From the NCBI RefSeq assembly GCF_001761485.1, contig NC_090775.1:3541001-3605000 (forward strand): a stretch of DNA of 64,000 bases, written 5' to 3'. The notes below the pieces were generated by a model. It worked only from the letters and a program-made list of their open reading frames with translations, was not told the origin of the DNA and ran no database searches. The DNA is from Yarrowia lipolytica. Lineage: Eukaryota; Ascomycota; Dipodascomycetes; Dipodascales. Of this stretch, positions 10,796-21,084 are shown in pieces (positions within the stretch are counted from its first letter, which is position 1; the number at the start of each line of letters is the position of its first letter). The position numbers and the translations under genes are program-made.

Positions 10796-13246
10796 TCACC
10801 GCACCATGGGCACCTTACCTTTGAGCTCTTCCTTGCTGACCTTGTAGAACCAGTCCTTCTCCTCGTTGTACTCGTACATAGCCCAATCCACACCGTAAGG
10901 CTTGGGCTCAAGACAGTAGAGAGTGTGGAGAGGAATGTCGAGGTCCCCAATGGCACTTCTTCCGAGATTCATGAAGTAGGCCAACAGGACACGAGACACA
11001 ACTCGATGACCGATAATCAGAGCATGGTCATGCATTCGTTCCAGCTCACAGATAATTGGTCGAAGTCGAGAAATGACATCTAGATACGACTCACCTCCAG
11101 GTCCAGGGTACCGGTATTGCACCTTGTCCTTCATACGGTTCTCGTACTCATGAGGATACGTGGCCTTGATTTCTGCGTACGTCATTCCGTCACAGATACC
11201 CGCTCCAAGCTCATTCAGCATACGCATCTCCTTGACATCGTAATGTTCCTCGTCAAAAAAGGAGGCTGTTTGTACAGTTCGACATAGCATTGATGTCCAA
11301 ACACAAAAGTTGGCCTGTGAAGTGTTAGGAGCAGACGTATTCGCACATGTGGCAGGTGAACAAGTGGCGCAGTTTTCTTCCAGTGAACAGGTAGTGCTAT
11401 CTGTAGGGGCAGACTTGGCCATACTGTCATTGGACTCGCTCGATTTGGCCGAATCAGTGGATTCCTTGCGATCAGTAAGATTCACAGTCGAATGATTGAC
11501 ACTATCTGAGGTCAGAGTAACCACAGGTACATCGCAAGGTGGCGGAGTAGGCTCGAAAGGTTCATCCAAGCCTCCTGCGCTGGTGTCATCAATGGCAGCA
11601 GACTTGGCTTCCGCATCCTCAGGTTTGTCATAAACACTGGGCATTCCATCCCCCACCAGTTTCTTGATTTCGGCGATGTTCTCCTTAAATACCTGCTCAT
11701 CCAAATGAGCGGACGTGTCAGCGTCTCCTGACTCGGTCTGGGGATAGATAGTTGACGACCCTCGTCTCTGCAGTTCCTCCAGATTGAGCTTCTCTCGCTG
11801 TCGTCTGTCAAACTCTCCTCTCTGGTAGTCCATGAATCGAACCAAAGCCTTAGAAAATTTGATTCCACGAGGAGTCAGTTCCGAGTCGCCCCCAATTCGA
11901 CCCAAGACATTGTCCTGAGACTCTCCATGTCGGGTGATCCAGATCTGACGTTCCAGAAGGTTGAAATTGAACAGGAAAAAGACCACCTGTCCAGCCAAGA
12001 AACCCTGAATGTTGAAACATACCACCTTTCGACCAACGTCGATCATCTTGACGTACTGAAAGCCCTGCATATCCTTCTCCTCGCTGTCCTCCACAGTCTG
12101 ATATGCCTTTTCGTAATTTCGCAGACGTCCGGTAAAGTCCTCCAGAGCAGTCTGAGGGTCCATGTCCTTGTAATCAGGCCCCGACAGCTTCAGTCGGATG
12201 TTGCTGTTTATGATATCGATGTCTGTACAGACCGATTCAAGGAACAGCACCTTCAATTGACCCTTGGATTGCTGTTGAATCTTCTCAAACACATTCTTTC
12301 GCCGATCTCGGGTCGTGTTTGTGGCATCCAGGATACCCACAGATCCATTTCCATGCAGAACATAGTCCAAACATTGTTGGAGAGTCTCCATTGCCCAGAT
12401 TTCTCGTTGGGCAGTGCTCTGGGGGTTGTCGGGCGAGAAGAAGGATGCATCATGAGAAGTTTCGTTGTGGTGCTCTTCGTTGGGGTCTTCTACTCCTGCA
12501 CTTCCCACCGCGGCCTCCTTGGCTTCTCGTCGAGTGTTACCCACGTTGAAGATCCGCGTTTTGTGTTGCTGCCAGTTGAGATACCGGCACAGCTTGTTTG
12601 TAATGTACGATTTGCCCCGTGCTGGCAGTCCCACCATGACCACTATCAGCTTGGATCCCACATCTCTGGAACTGATCATACCATCGGGAGACACCTTGGA
12701 TCTTGTCTGTCCCGGCACGTCCAACGTCGTTGCTCGTGGTTTCCGTTTGTGGCCCGTGTAATCGGGAATGTGTAGGGTCGAAGATGAGTGCTGTAGGACC
12801 GGTTTTGTCGGATGCGTCTGCACCTCTGCTGGAGAGGCACTAAGAAACGCAGATTGGGGTGTATGTGTTGGGCTGAAGTCACTGGTTGGTGCCCGGCTTG
12901 TGTCGCTGACTGTAGTGCCACTGGCACCTTGTAGCATGGACAGAATGCTGCTTTCTCTGAGCTTGACGACCGGCCGCTTCTCAATCGTCAGATAGTCCTC
13001 CCCGGACGCGCTGAGATCTAGCTGTGGTGGCGTCTGTGGTGGCGTCTTGTCCTCGGCCATGAGGGGCGTGTCACTTGGTGGACGTCGTTGGAAGTGCTTG
13101 AAAGAAGGGTGTCTCATGATAGACGGGGCTGGTGCCGAAGAAGCAGCATTACTGTGTGTTTGAGATGAGCTGGGGGTACGTGTAGGCTGCTTAAACGAGG
13201 GGAATACCGGCGAGCCATCTTCCGGGGTGGTCGCGTTGTCGCTCAT
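10796..13246 (-). CDS. 6-phosphofructo-2-kinase / fructose-2,6-bisphosphatase
   Basis: The 816-residue protein makes and may degrade fructose-2,6-bisphosphate, the regulator of glycolysis and gluconeogenesis. After a Ser/Thr/Pro-rich N-terminus of about 195 residues (a likely phosphorylated regulatory region) comes the kinase domain with P-loop GLPARGKS near residue 210. The histidine-phosphatase domain starts with RHGES (His440) and later has NELGAGICDGMTY and IIGHRVVSR, so both catalytic histidines are present, unlike yeast Pfk26. The phosphatase domain is split by a low-complexity insertion of about 160 residues (roughly 475-640), including a Cys-rich patch. The frame is open from a TTG at 13258; the ATG at 13246 is chosen. 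The closest yeast name (PFK26, PFK27 or FBP26) cannot be decided. Confidence 0.92.
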   Translation of the reverse strand: MSDNATTPEDGSPVFPSFKQPTRTPSSSQTHSNAASSAPAPSIMRHPSFKHFQRRPPSDTPLMAEDKTPPQTPPQLDLSASGEDYLTIEKRPVVKLRESSILSMLQGASGTTVSDTSRAPTSDFSPTHTPQSAFLSASPAEVQTHPTKPVLQHSSSTLHIPDYTGHKRKPRATTLDVPGQTRSKVSPDGMISSRDVGSKLIVVMVGLPARGKSYITNKLCRYLNWQQHKTRIFNVGNTRREAKEAAVGSAGVEDPNEEHHNETSHDASFFSPDNPQSTAQREIWAMETLQQCLDYVLHGNGSVGILDATNTTRDRRKNVFEKIQQQSKGQLKVLFLESVCTDIDIINSNIRLKLSGPDYKDMDPQTALEDFTGRLRNYEKAYQTVEDSEEKDMQGFQYVKMIDVGRKVVCFNIQGFLAGQVVFFLFNFNLLERQIWITRHGESQDNVLGRIGGDSELTPRGIKFSKALVRFMDYQRGEFDRRQREKLNLEELQRRGSSTIYPQTESGDADTSAHLDEQVFKENIAEIKKLVGDGMPSVYDKPEDAEAKSAAIDDTSAGGLDEPFEPTPPPCDVPVVTLTSDSVNHSTVNLTDRKESTDSAKSSESNDSMAKSAPTDSTTCSLEENCATCSPATCANTSAPNTSQANFCVWTSMLCRTVQTASFFDEEHYDVKEMRMLNELGAGICDGMTYAEIKATYPHEYENRMKDKVQYRYPGPGGESYLDVISRLRPIICELERMHDHALIIGHRVVSRVLLAYFMNLGRSAIGDLDIPLHTLYCLEPKPYGVDWAMYEYNEEKDWFYKVSKEELKGKVPMVR

Positions 13247-15522
13247 GTTTTGTGGCAAGAGTTTGGTGCGGTGTTGTACTTGTCTAGTTACGAGGTTGGG
13301 ATGGCGAAGGAGTGGGTTTTAGGGTGTGGTGATAGCTGTCATGCAGCCAAAAAGTTAGCTTGTTGTATGGATGGATTATAAGCACCACGCCGTTTGAAGA
13401 GAAGAACAGAGTTCAACCAGAAGTATGGCAGGGCCGTTGTTTGTTGGTTTAACCAGTTGGTCATTTGACGGGCATCCGATTTTGTAAAACTTGTAGTCCT
13501 CAACCATGCCCATAGTGCTACTGTTGTTTGCATACTACACCACATCACCTGCACCACTCGTAACTGCGGATAAACAAGACGGTTATGATGCTGTCTATTG
13601 ACGCCGCTGCAAGTCGGAAAAACATGGCACATAGGCACAGTTGGCGCACGTGAATTTTTGGCGGGGTCTCGGGAATCGATATTTCGGGCCGTTAGCTAGC
13701 GCCCAGGGTTATTTTGGCCGCTGTGGACACGTAGACCGGCGAGGTTTGGGCTACACCTTTCCCCCCTTTCCGTTCTATCTATACTGTATTTTCGGTGGTC
13801 GTATTGAGTCCTAATTTTTTACAGCCTTCCTTTAAAAAAATCCTGTACAGATTTTCCGGGCCCAAGTTTATTGGCGAAAGATTATCCGACGCACGTGGGT
13901 CCGATTGTTGGCGTAAGACCAGTGGGTCAGGCGAAGTTTCGGTGCATTTCAAGCACGTCAGGAAAAACAAATGGGGCCAGCAAGGCGAAAAAGGAAGACG
14001 GGGACGTAAAAACAAAATCGGTTTCACCTGGAAATAGATATCGCCTAACTCTACAAGTAGCTACCGTGACCATAACCAAAACAGACTAGCACACACGGCA
14101 TGTTCAAATGGCCATACAAACAGACTAAAAGGGGCCAATCAGTGGGTTAGTTGTGGTCAGCCCATTGGACCATCACTCCCCCTGGTGACCGCTCACAGAG
14201 AGAGTGGTGGGTTTTTTTGCAAAAGTAGCATCTCAGCCGCATTAATTAATTGGAGATCCTGTGAGCCAAATCGATTAATGCACTCATCGTGGCCGCGGTG
14301 CGTGCCACAAGCACTACTGATAGAGACAGTTTGGGTGAGAAAAAGACAACACTTTGAGAGGGAGCCAGAAAGAGGGGGTTGGCCGACATCCCTTCGCGGT
14401 CGGCCTCAATGAGACCACGGGCCTCATTTCCCGTACGCCACCCTCCAACACATGACTGCTTGAAAACATGTTTCAGTTTGTTTGGTCAGGCCCAACGAAC
14501 CTCTTTGTCCAAGATTCAAACAACGGTTGTGCACTCGTAAGGCACATCCAGGCACAGTGTGCCGGTAGTGCCGTGCCGTGTCGTGAAGAAGTTGAGCATA
14601 TTATATCGTCTGACGCCTGAACATAGTGTCTGATTGTACCAAGCCACTTCAGCCATTTATTCATTATCTCGTCATCGGCTATTGAACGGTTATTGACAGG
14701 GGGCGAGAGGGTTATCCACCTCCTCCACAGCTCAACAAGTTTATATCATATGAACTCTACAAAAACACGAAACGCTGTATTGTACGAACGAGTATCGTAC
14801 ACTTCTACTATCAATGAATGATACCCTTTCAGTAAAACGAGTCGGATCTCACCTTCATGCCAACTGTTTTCATACGTCAAAATGAAAGGCACTTATGGAC
14901 AAGGTGGAAGTACGAGATTTAGGTGACTTCTGTAGATCCAATATTTGCAATACACGAGACACTGTAGGTGCGTTAAAAGCTCGTTTTCCGTAATGGATTA
15001 CCATGTCTCCACATTCAGAGTTGCTACTATTTGTAGTCATCTTTCCTATTAATCAGTCCTACTCGCTGCCTGGAGAAAGTAATCTGCATTGTCAGGACGT
15101 TCAAGTATATTAATTATCCTATTAATTATCAACCCCTACTCGTAACCACACATAGGTATTTACTACAGCGTCGGACATCACTCACTTCTACAGCTGTGGC
15201 TATACGAATGGTTTCAATTTGACATCGCCATAGCCAAAAACCTATACAAACCTGTGCCTGTCACCTACCATATGTACAGGTAGCTCTCTCTCTCTCTCTA
15301 GTGCAGTATTATGCAGCTGGCACGACAAAAACTACCGATGTCCATACTGTATCATAGTTGCTACAAATAGTTGTGGGTCTTCCTCTGTTTTATGTACGGA
15401 TTACCATCTATCCTCTTTGATACATAATTCATTAGTAAAGTCAGTTATATAGCCAACAAAATGCTGCCGGGTGTTTACGTCGATACGCCACCATCCAATG
15501 CTCCAGTTGCTCAGTTTGACCT
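13247..15522. other. Long intergenic stretch between PFK-2 and ATG18
   Basis: No gene is supported in these 2.3 kb. It is the upstream region of the PFK-2 gene and the downstream region of ATG18. A 7-bp perfect inverted repeat (GGCCGAC ... GTCGGCC, 14381-14387 and 14399-14405, 11-base loop) and a TC tract near 15285-15300 are visible. Small open frames at 13795-14089 and 14185-14412 lack protein-like character. Confidence 0.55.
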
Positions 15523-16725
15523 CTAAGGGCCGTACAGCGACCCCTCGACATTGTCCAGAAGCGAGTACTGTCGAATCAGGTCACACTCGCCGCCCTTCTC
15601 CAGATCGAGAGTGTACTGGTAAAAATAACCTTCCAGAGTCACCACCAGCACCTGAGGAGGGTTGGTGGAAGTGACACTGACCACCGAACGGGTTCCGGGG
15701 AGCGACGTTTGTTTGATGAATGCAAAATCTCGAAGCGGCTCCCACATTCCAGTGAAGGTCTGGGGCAGGTATGAACCAACAGCTCCTGCCAGACCCTTTC
15801 CAAGGCTTCGAGACGACTTCCGAAACACCGAAGCCATACCCTTCTGTTGTGGGGTACGTGTGGGAATAGCCAGCTCCGTGTCCTGGGGCACCTCGGGAGT
15901 GCTGGACACGCCCGCTTCGAGCTGGAAGATATGGACTGTTTCTGTGGCAGAGGAAACAGCCATGAGATTGGAGGCCAGATTAAAGTTGATAGAGAAGATC
16001 TGGGCCGGGTAGGTGCCTCGACGGAACTCGTAGAGCTTCTGGGCCTTGGGAACGCTGAACACTCGGATGATTGTACCCTTGTCGGAGGCTGTAGCCAGTA
16101 GTGTACCGTCAGAGTTCAATGACAGGCATGCCAAGGGAGTCTTGTGTGCCTCGACGACGTTCACGGGCTGAAGAGAGTTGCAATCGAAGATGGTTACATC
16201 ACCCTTTCTATTGGGAGATGAGTCGTTGATATTGTTTTCGCCTGGATTGAATGCAGTGGACGAAGGAGCTGGGAAAGGGTACACCAGGTAGTTGTTGTTG
16301 TCGGAAGAGGAAGCTGACAGGGCGCAGACGGCTCCAGGGTTGGGGCTTGTCTCGATTGTGTGCACCAGTTTCATGTTGCTAATGTCGTAGATGTAGATTT
16401 GATCCTGCAGGAGCACCACCAGACGTTGTCGGTTGAGACGTACCCCTAGAACAGCAGTGGGAAACGTGAGCTCGCAGATGGTCGACTGTCGTTTTGTGTT
16501 GACGATTTTGAGTCGGCGAGGAGAGTTTTGTGGTTGGTCGCCCATCCCCACAACGGCTATTAACGAGGTACAAAAGAGCATCTCCACAATGCCCATGCCT
16601 CCGTCGGCCTTGGAGAAGCATTTGCCGAACGGGTCGCAGTTGTAGATTTTGTAGCCCTGAGGGGTGCCGACAGACACACAACTGTAGTCCTGGTTGAAGG
16701 ACACAAAGTTGATCGAGTCGGACAT
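15523..16725 (-). CDS. ATG18: PROPPIN-family phosphoinositide-binding protein Atg18
   Basis: The 400-residue protein is a seven-bladed WD40-like propeller. The FRRG motif (in KLYEFRRGTYPAQIFSINF, about residues 235-255) binds PI3P and PI(3,5)P2. It would act in autophagy, recruiting Atg2 and lipid-transfer machinery to the isolation membrane, and in vacuole morphology. The frame extends upstream to a codon at 16857, but the ATG at 16725 starts the conserved blade (MSDSINFVSFNQDYSC) and is preferred. Atg21 and Hsv2 are close paralogues; the length and the loop after the FRRG blade fit Atg18 best. No intron is seen. Confidence 0.9.
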   Translation of the reverse strand: MSDSINFVSFNQDYSCVSVGTPQGYKIYNCDPFGKCFSKADGGMGIVEMLFCTSLIAVVGMGDQPQNSPRRLKIVNTKRQSTICELTFPTAVLGVRLNRQRLVVLLQDQIYIYDISNMKLVHTIETSPNPGAVCALSASSSDNNNYLVYPFPAPSSTAFNPGENNINDSSPNRKGDVTIFDCNSLQPVNVVEAHKTPLACLSLNSDGTLLATASDKGTIIRVFSVPKAQKLYEFRRGTYPAQIFSINFNLASNLMAVSSATETVHIFQLEAGVSSTPEVPQDTELAIPTRTPQQKGMASVFRKSSRSLGKGLAGAVGSYLPQTFTGMWEPLRDFAFIKQTSLPGTRSVVSVTSTNPPQVLVVTLEGYFYQYTLDLEKGGECDLIRQYSLLDNVEGSLYGP

Positions 16726-17892
16726 GATAAGGAGAGTGTGGGTTGCTGTGTTGAGTGTTGGTGATGATGAGCCCGTAGGTGTAGTAATTAACTTGCATAT
16801 TTGGGAGTGCATGAGCTTATCGGGATGGACTGGTTGGTTGATTGGACCGAGCGTCAATTAGAGGTGTATTAATTGAAGTTCGAGGTCAATAGAAGTAGAA
16901 GAACAACGTGTGGTGCAGATCGGGTCTCATTTCGGTATATATTTGTTGTTTCTTGTTCCATTGGTGTGCGTGCAATGAGTAGATACGGGGTCATACTGAT
17001 CCGGTGGCAACAGACATGAAGTATAAGTACCGCTTCTGATCGGTCTGAATAATTCTTATAGGATTACTTTTGTTAATTATACTGCTCAGTTTATTTTCAT
17101 CCTTTTATTCCATTCATCTGATCTCTCAGATTCACTGCCGCCTTCTCTTGCAACCTTGTACCTGACCTTCCAGTTATCGCCACCAGGCAAGTTAATGTCA
17201 GGTGATGCTACTGCATCAAGAGGAGTGGCATGCACCTATGAGACGAACAGTGAGAGTGATGGTAATGAACTTATGAAATGGTGAGGTGAAACGCGTAACA
17301 TCAAATCGTAACCATTTGTACTACAAGTGGGTGCTTCTGGCCTTTGAAAGAGGAGTATTGATGGCGGTGTGTATTAGAACGTGGGACATTTCATTCAATC
17401 AAAACGTCAAGTGTAATCTGGCTCATGATAATATTCAATGATATGTGACATAATGAGTCCCAGACAGTGGAATTGAGGCTTCTCCAAAGACAATTAGATA
17501 CTTGTGCTGGACAATATCAAGGACAAGTATCTCCCATGCAATTTCTACATATTTAAACCTGATAACTGATTTACAATTCACAGACATGTCTACAAGTATA
17601 TACCTAGTGATTACATGACTATTACTCATGCAGTTAATTTTCTGACACAACGAGACATTAGACCCATGCAAAGCAATCAGATTAGACACAATTTTTGGGA
17701 GGAAATTTATTGTCTTGTATCATACGTGAGGTCGTACCTCTGGCATACTGTTAATTATTCGTATGCTTCCAAATACCTGCTATGGAGAAGTACAGGCTAC
17801 TACATACTGTACTCTCTACTGCACTGTACACTCTACTGCACTCGCATTCTTAGCCAAATCTACACTATTAACATTGCAACTGTAGGATTGCA
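16726..17892. other. Intergenic between ATG18 and MGR2
   Basis: About 1.2 kb, AT-rich, with no supported coding sequence. The part near 16726-17000 is the ATG18 promoter, and the rest is the 3' flank of MGR2. Open frames at 17435-17896 on both strands are composed of common random codons. Confidence 0.55.
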
Positions 17893-18624
17893 TTAGAGCT
17901 GGTTGAAGGCGTCTCGGGAGACGATTCGACCAGTTCGAGCAGCATGGTGCCATTCGGCGGGGGATCGGGGTCGGTCCTCGGATCGGATGATGGATCCAAC
18001 GGACATGAACAGACCAAAAGTAGCAGCGGAGCCAGCCACGTACTGTCCGAGGGTCTTCATGACACCGTTGGGGCCAGCTCCATGGGTGAAGATGGCGTAG
18101 CCTCCAAACATGAGACCAGTGCAGCATCCGACGGCGGTCTTGGTTAGTAGGATACAAACGGGGGAGACGAGTCGAAGGTCAGGAGCGGACAGCGTTCATG
18201 ACAGTTACCAGTCGAGGAATCTTTGATGACGTGGCCAAAGTTGCTTAAAATGTAGTCACTCGCCATGTGCTAGATCCGGTGAATAGGCTGTGCTTCGCAT
18301 TGTAGTTTAACCGAAACGGAAAAACACAAGATGGCGAATGAAAGGAAACTCAAGATCGAACAAGACGCAATGGCGATTGCGGAGTTTCAGACGATGTTGC
18401 ATCCTTATCTCTTTTGCTGACGTGGCATTCATTTGTTGTCCTCCATATTGTCAGCTTCACTCATTTCATCAACCCAGTCAATCACTCCGGTCCAAATATC
18501 AGTCCACTCAAATGGCTGTTTGCCAGCAATTAATACTCACTCCCATCAAAAGACCCATCTTGAACTTCTCAAAGTTGGAGGGACCCTGCTGGCCCTGGAA
18601 AACAGATGGTGGTGGTGGGGGCAT
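17893..18624 (-). CDS. MGR2: TIM23-complex subunit Mgr2 (two exons)
   Basis: Exon 1 is 18541-18624 and encodes 28 residues ([10 protein letters not shown] ... KMGLLMG). Exon 2 is 17893-18138 and continues [13 protein letters not shown], with [20 protein letters not shown] further on. The joined 109-residue protein matches yeast Mgr2 (family with human ROMO1) along its conserved core. That core is two glycine-rich membrane helices joined by a short loop. Mgr2 sits in the mitochondrial inner membrane, couples Tim21 to the TIM23 translocase and gates lateral release of preproteins. The 402-base intron has a GTGAGT donor (18535-18540) and a TACTAACCAAG acceptor and keeps phase 0. Neither exon would be recognised alone as a long open frame. 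Confidence 0.9.
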
Positions 18625-19102
18625 AGTTCTTTCTGGCTTGTCTTGGTGTGGAAGAAACGTAAAAAAGGTGGTTTCGGCTTTTGCTGTTAAAAAAACCTAA
18701 CTTAGTGGGTGTCAAAAAACGTGCATGATGTGGGGGACCCAATGGTCTTATTTGTTGAATTTAGTTGGTGTTTCTCTTGAAAATATAGCAAACCTAAAAA
18801 TCAATCAAAGTAAATGATGAACAAAATTCGAGCCAAGTAACACCACACGTTGTGCCTGTGTTAGGCACCACTTACGTAAATTGTGGCAAAAACCACAGGT
18901 ATCTGTAGTCATTACAGGTATCAACAAGCATAAGAACGCAGATGTCGAATTTTACACTACGGCAGACTACAATCTAGCGGAATACTATCTAGCAGAAAAC
19001 ACATACTCTGCATACCCTCCATTGGCATAATTATTCGCATGCACTCGTGTGTGACCTACGGTGCCTCTTCTCTCAATCCATCCCATGTATTAACTATGCA
19101 CG
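18625..19102. other. Intergenic upstream of MGR2
   Basis: About 480 bases with no gene seen. It contains the presumptive MGR2 promoter and the 3' flank of the PDCD5 homologue. Confidence 0.55.
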
Positions 19103-19805
19103 CTAATCGAAAAAGTCATCATCGTCGTCGTCCAACTCTCTCCGATTGATGATGATCTTGTTGTTGCCGGTAGTCTTCTGGTCCTGCTTACTAATCTGAC
19201 CCAGCAAACTCACCAGTTCCTCCTCCTCGACCTTCTTTCGGATCTGGCCAGTCTGAGCCAGTCTTATCAGCATGTCTTCAACCTGCCGAGCTCTGTCTTG
19301 TCGCACGATTCGGATCCGCGAGAGTCGTTCTCGTGCGTTGGCTGTGAGAATTTGTGAGAGCTGGGTTAGTATGGGTAGTGAGTGGCCATATGTAACGAAC
19401 GGACACCAAAAACACAGTTAACTGAATAACAAGTGTAACTAATAGTTGTTCAGAGACGACCAGATGTTGCGATAGCTCGTGTGGCCATCCCAAGCTTCTC
19501 TTGGTACCACACGTCCTGCCTCTGATCTTCCAGAATGTTCGAAAATACGCTCTTATACAGAGCGTGTCAGGCATTCTCATAAGCCCTCCAACTCTCCACC
19601 ACTTTTAGAATGCATTCTGAACACTCCTCATCATACTCACAATAGCAACTCGACCTTCATCCTCAGCTCCTCCTGCCCCTCCGGCACCTCCTGGTCGTCC
19701 TCCCATCTGAGGCATGCCCTGCCCTCCTCCGGGAGCTCCTCCTTGGCTCTTCTGCAGCTCGGCCATTCGAGCCTGTCTGATGGCTTCCAACTCGTCGTTA
19801 TCCAT
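19103..19805 (-). CDS. PDCD5-family DNA-binding protein (two exons)
   Basis: Exon 1 is 19641-19805 (55 residues: MDNDELEAIRQARMAELQ, then a Gly/Pro-rich stretch to RVAI). Exon 2 is 19103-19360 (LSQILTANARERLSRIR to RRELDDDDDDFFD). The 280-base intron has donor GTGAGT and branch TACTAAC two bases before the CAG acceptor, and keeps phase 0. The 140-residue product has the helical PDCD5 core and the acidic tail of the family, which includes human PDCD5/TFAR19 and yeast YMR074C. PDCD5 has been linked to tubulin-chaperonin and apoptosis regulation; the yeast role is poorly known. It is divergent from the pyroglutamyl peptidase gene, with 223 bases between starts. Confidence 0.92.
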
Positions 19806-20028
19806 GGTGCTTTTGTGTCTGTAGTTGTGTTACTGTAAAGTGTGAAACCCTTACGAGCTGCTTGAATGATGCCTGTGCATGTTTCGAATATTTCAGTGCC
19901 CTAACCCTGAATCAATCATATCACTAGACCAAGCTACCTGCACCTTGGAATATGGCTGATTAGGTTCGGCTATCTAACGCACGGCATCAATCCCTCCCCA
20001 CACACTTATTTCCTACCACGAGAAAAAC

Positions 20029-20724
20029 ATGAAGGTACTGATCACGGGCTTCAATCCATTCGATAACGACACAGTCAACCCGTCCTATGAGGCTGTTAAG
20101 AAACTGCCTGATGAGATCTACGTCAACGACCAGTTGGGTACCGTGACGGTGATCAAGGTTGAGATTCCCACGGAATTCAACACTTCGGCAAAGGTTGTGC
20201 GAGACTTGGTGGAGCTATACAAGCCCGCACACGTGATATGTGTGGGTCAGGCCGGGGGACGTTCGGGAATCACCCCTGAGAGGGTGGCCATCAATCTGGA
20301 TGATGCTTCTATCCCTGATAATGCTGGCTACAGACCCGTTGACGAGCCCATCATTGCCAATGGAAAGAACTGCTACTTTTCGTCCTTGCCTGTCAAGCAA
20401 ATTGTCAGAGAGATTTCGAAATCAGGGATGCCCGCTGGTGTCAGTGATACTGCTGGCACGTTTGTTTGCAACCATGTCATGTACCACGTGTGCTATATGA
20501 AGGAGTCTGGCGTGTTCCCCTTTCTAAAATCATCCGGTTTCATTCACGTTCCGTTTTGTTCCGACCAGGTTGAACGTGATCACCCCTGGTGGAATCCTCT
20601 CTCGTGGATCTACACACCTCCAAGCATGTCTCTGGAAGACATGAGTGCCGGCTTGGCCATTGCTATTAAGGAGGTGGTCAAGGGAGAATCAGGAGACAAG
20701 ATTGAGGGAGGAGCTATTTGTTAA
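20029..20724 (+). CDS. Pyroglutamyl-peptidase I (bacterial-type Pcp)
   Basis: The 231-residue protein is a peptidase C15 member that removes N-terminal pyroglutamate from peptides (EC 3.4.19.3), probably in the cytosol. The catalytic triad is intact: Glu84 in TPERVAINLDD, Cys147 in TAGTFVCNHVMY and His173 in GFIHVPF. The flanking motif GQAGGRSG is also typical. Length and motif spacing are those of bacterial Pcp, and the sequence looks closer to Firmicute enzymes than to animal PGPEP1. Saccharomyces cerevisiae has no such gene that I know of, so acquisition from bacteria is likely. Codon use and the absence of introns give no clear sign of recent entry. The ATG at 20029 precedes MKVLITGFNPF exactly where the family begins. 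Confidence 0.95.
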   Translation: MKVLITGFNPFDNDTVNPSYEAVKKLPDEIYVNDQLGTVTVIKVEIPTEFNTSAKVVRDLVELYKPAHVICVGQAGGRSGITPERVAINLDDASIPDNAGYRPVDEPIIANGKNCYFSSLPVKQIVREISKSGMPAGVSDTAGTFVCNHVMYHVCYMKESGVFPFLKSSGFIHVPFCSDQVERDHPWWNPLSWIYTPPSMSLEDMSAGLAIAIKEVVKGESGDKIEGGAIC

Positions 20725-20745
20725 AACCATTAAAATTTCATTAAA

Positions 20746-21084
20746 TTATTCATGTGCCATTGTTGGAGTCCGGATATGGGCTTTGGGGGGAGCCACGGGA
20801 GCGTAAGCACAAGGCTCGTTATATCTTGGGGGCATGTCTTCAGTTTCTGTGGTTCCAGATCTAATAGGACCGGAAATCATTTGATGAAAAGGAACGACAC
20901 TGGGCGTTCTGTGTGACGTCACAAAACGTTGGAGCGATTGCTCGTCCTGAGTCCATGTAGGGAAAGGAGGGTTCGCTGTCTGGGTTGTAGCCCGCTGCAA
21001 CTGTACGCGACGTCCAATGACTGCGAGTAGGATGAGGAGGAAAGTTGTAATGATAAAGCATATCGCTGTAGACGCGTTGGCCAT
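20746..21084 (-). CDS. Small single-pass membrane protein with PPxY motif
   Basis: This is a 112-residue predicted protein of unknown family. It has a hydrophobic helix at about 8-24 (CFIITTFLLILLAVIG) followed at once by Arg-Arg, then a polar Pro/Thr-rich tail. The tail carries PPRY at 85-88, the ligand type bound by WW domains of Rsp5/Nedd4 ubiquitin ligases. The gene converges with the pyroglutamyl peptidase gene, only 21 bases apart. Helix followed by positive charge suggests the tail faces the cytosol, as in Rsp5 adaptors; that role is inference. The evidence that it is a real gene is the ATG, the clean helix and the motif, with no homologue recognised. Confidence 0.55.
   Translation of the reverse strand: MANASTAICFIITTFLLILLAVIGRRVQLQRATTQTANPPFPTWTQDEQSLQRFVTSHRTPSVVPFHQMISGPIRSGTTETEDMPPRYNEPCAYAPVAPPKAHIRTPTMAHE

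Noticed and set aside
14381-14405. 7-bp inverted repeat as a bacterial-type terminator or regulatory hairpin
   Set aside because: No T-run follows, and a single short hairpin in 2 kb of yeast intergenic DNA is expected by chance.
18209-18266. Alternative first exon of MGR2 starting at an ATG at 18266 ([19 protein letters not shown])
   Set aside because: It looks protein-like and is followed by a GTAACT donor, but joining it to exon 2 breaks the frame. The exon at 18541-18624 joins in phase and matches the Mgr2 N-terminus.
18331-18420. Short plus-strand frame starting [14 protein letters not shown] inside the MGR2 intron
   Set aside because: Only 29 codons, with no donor or following exon found. 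Probably chance, although its composition is protein-like.
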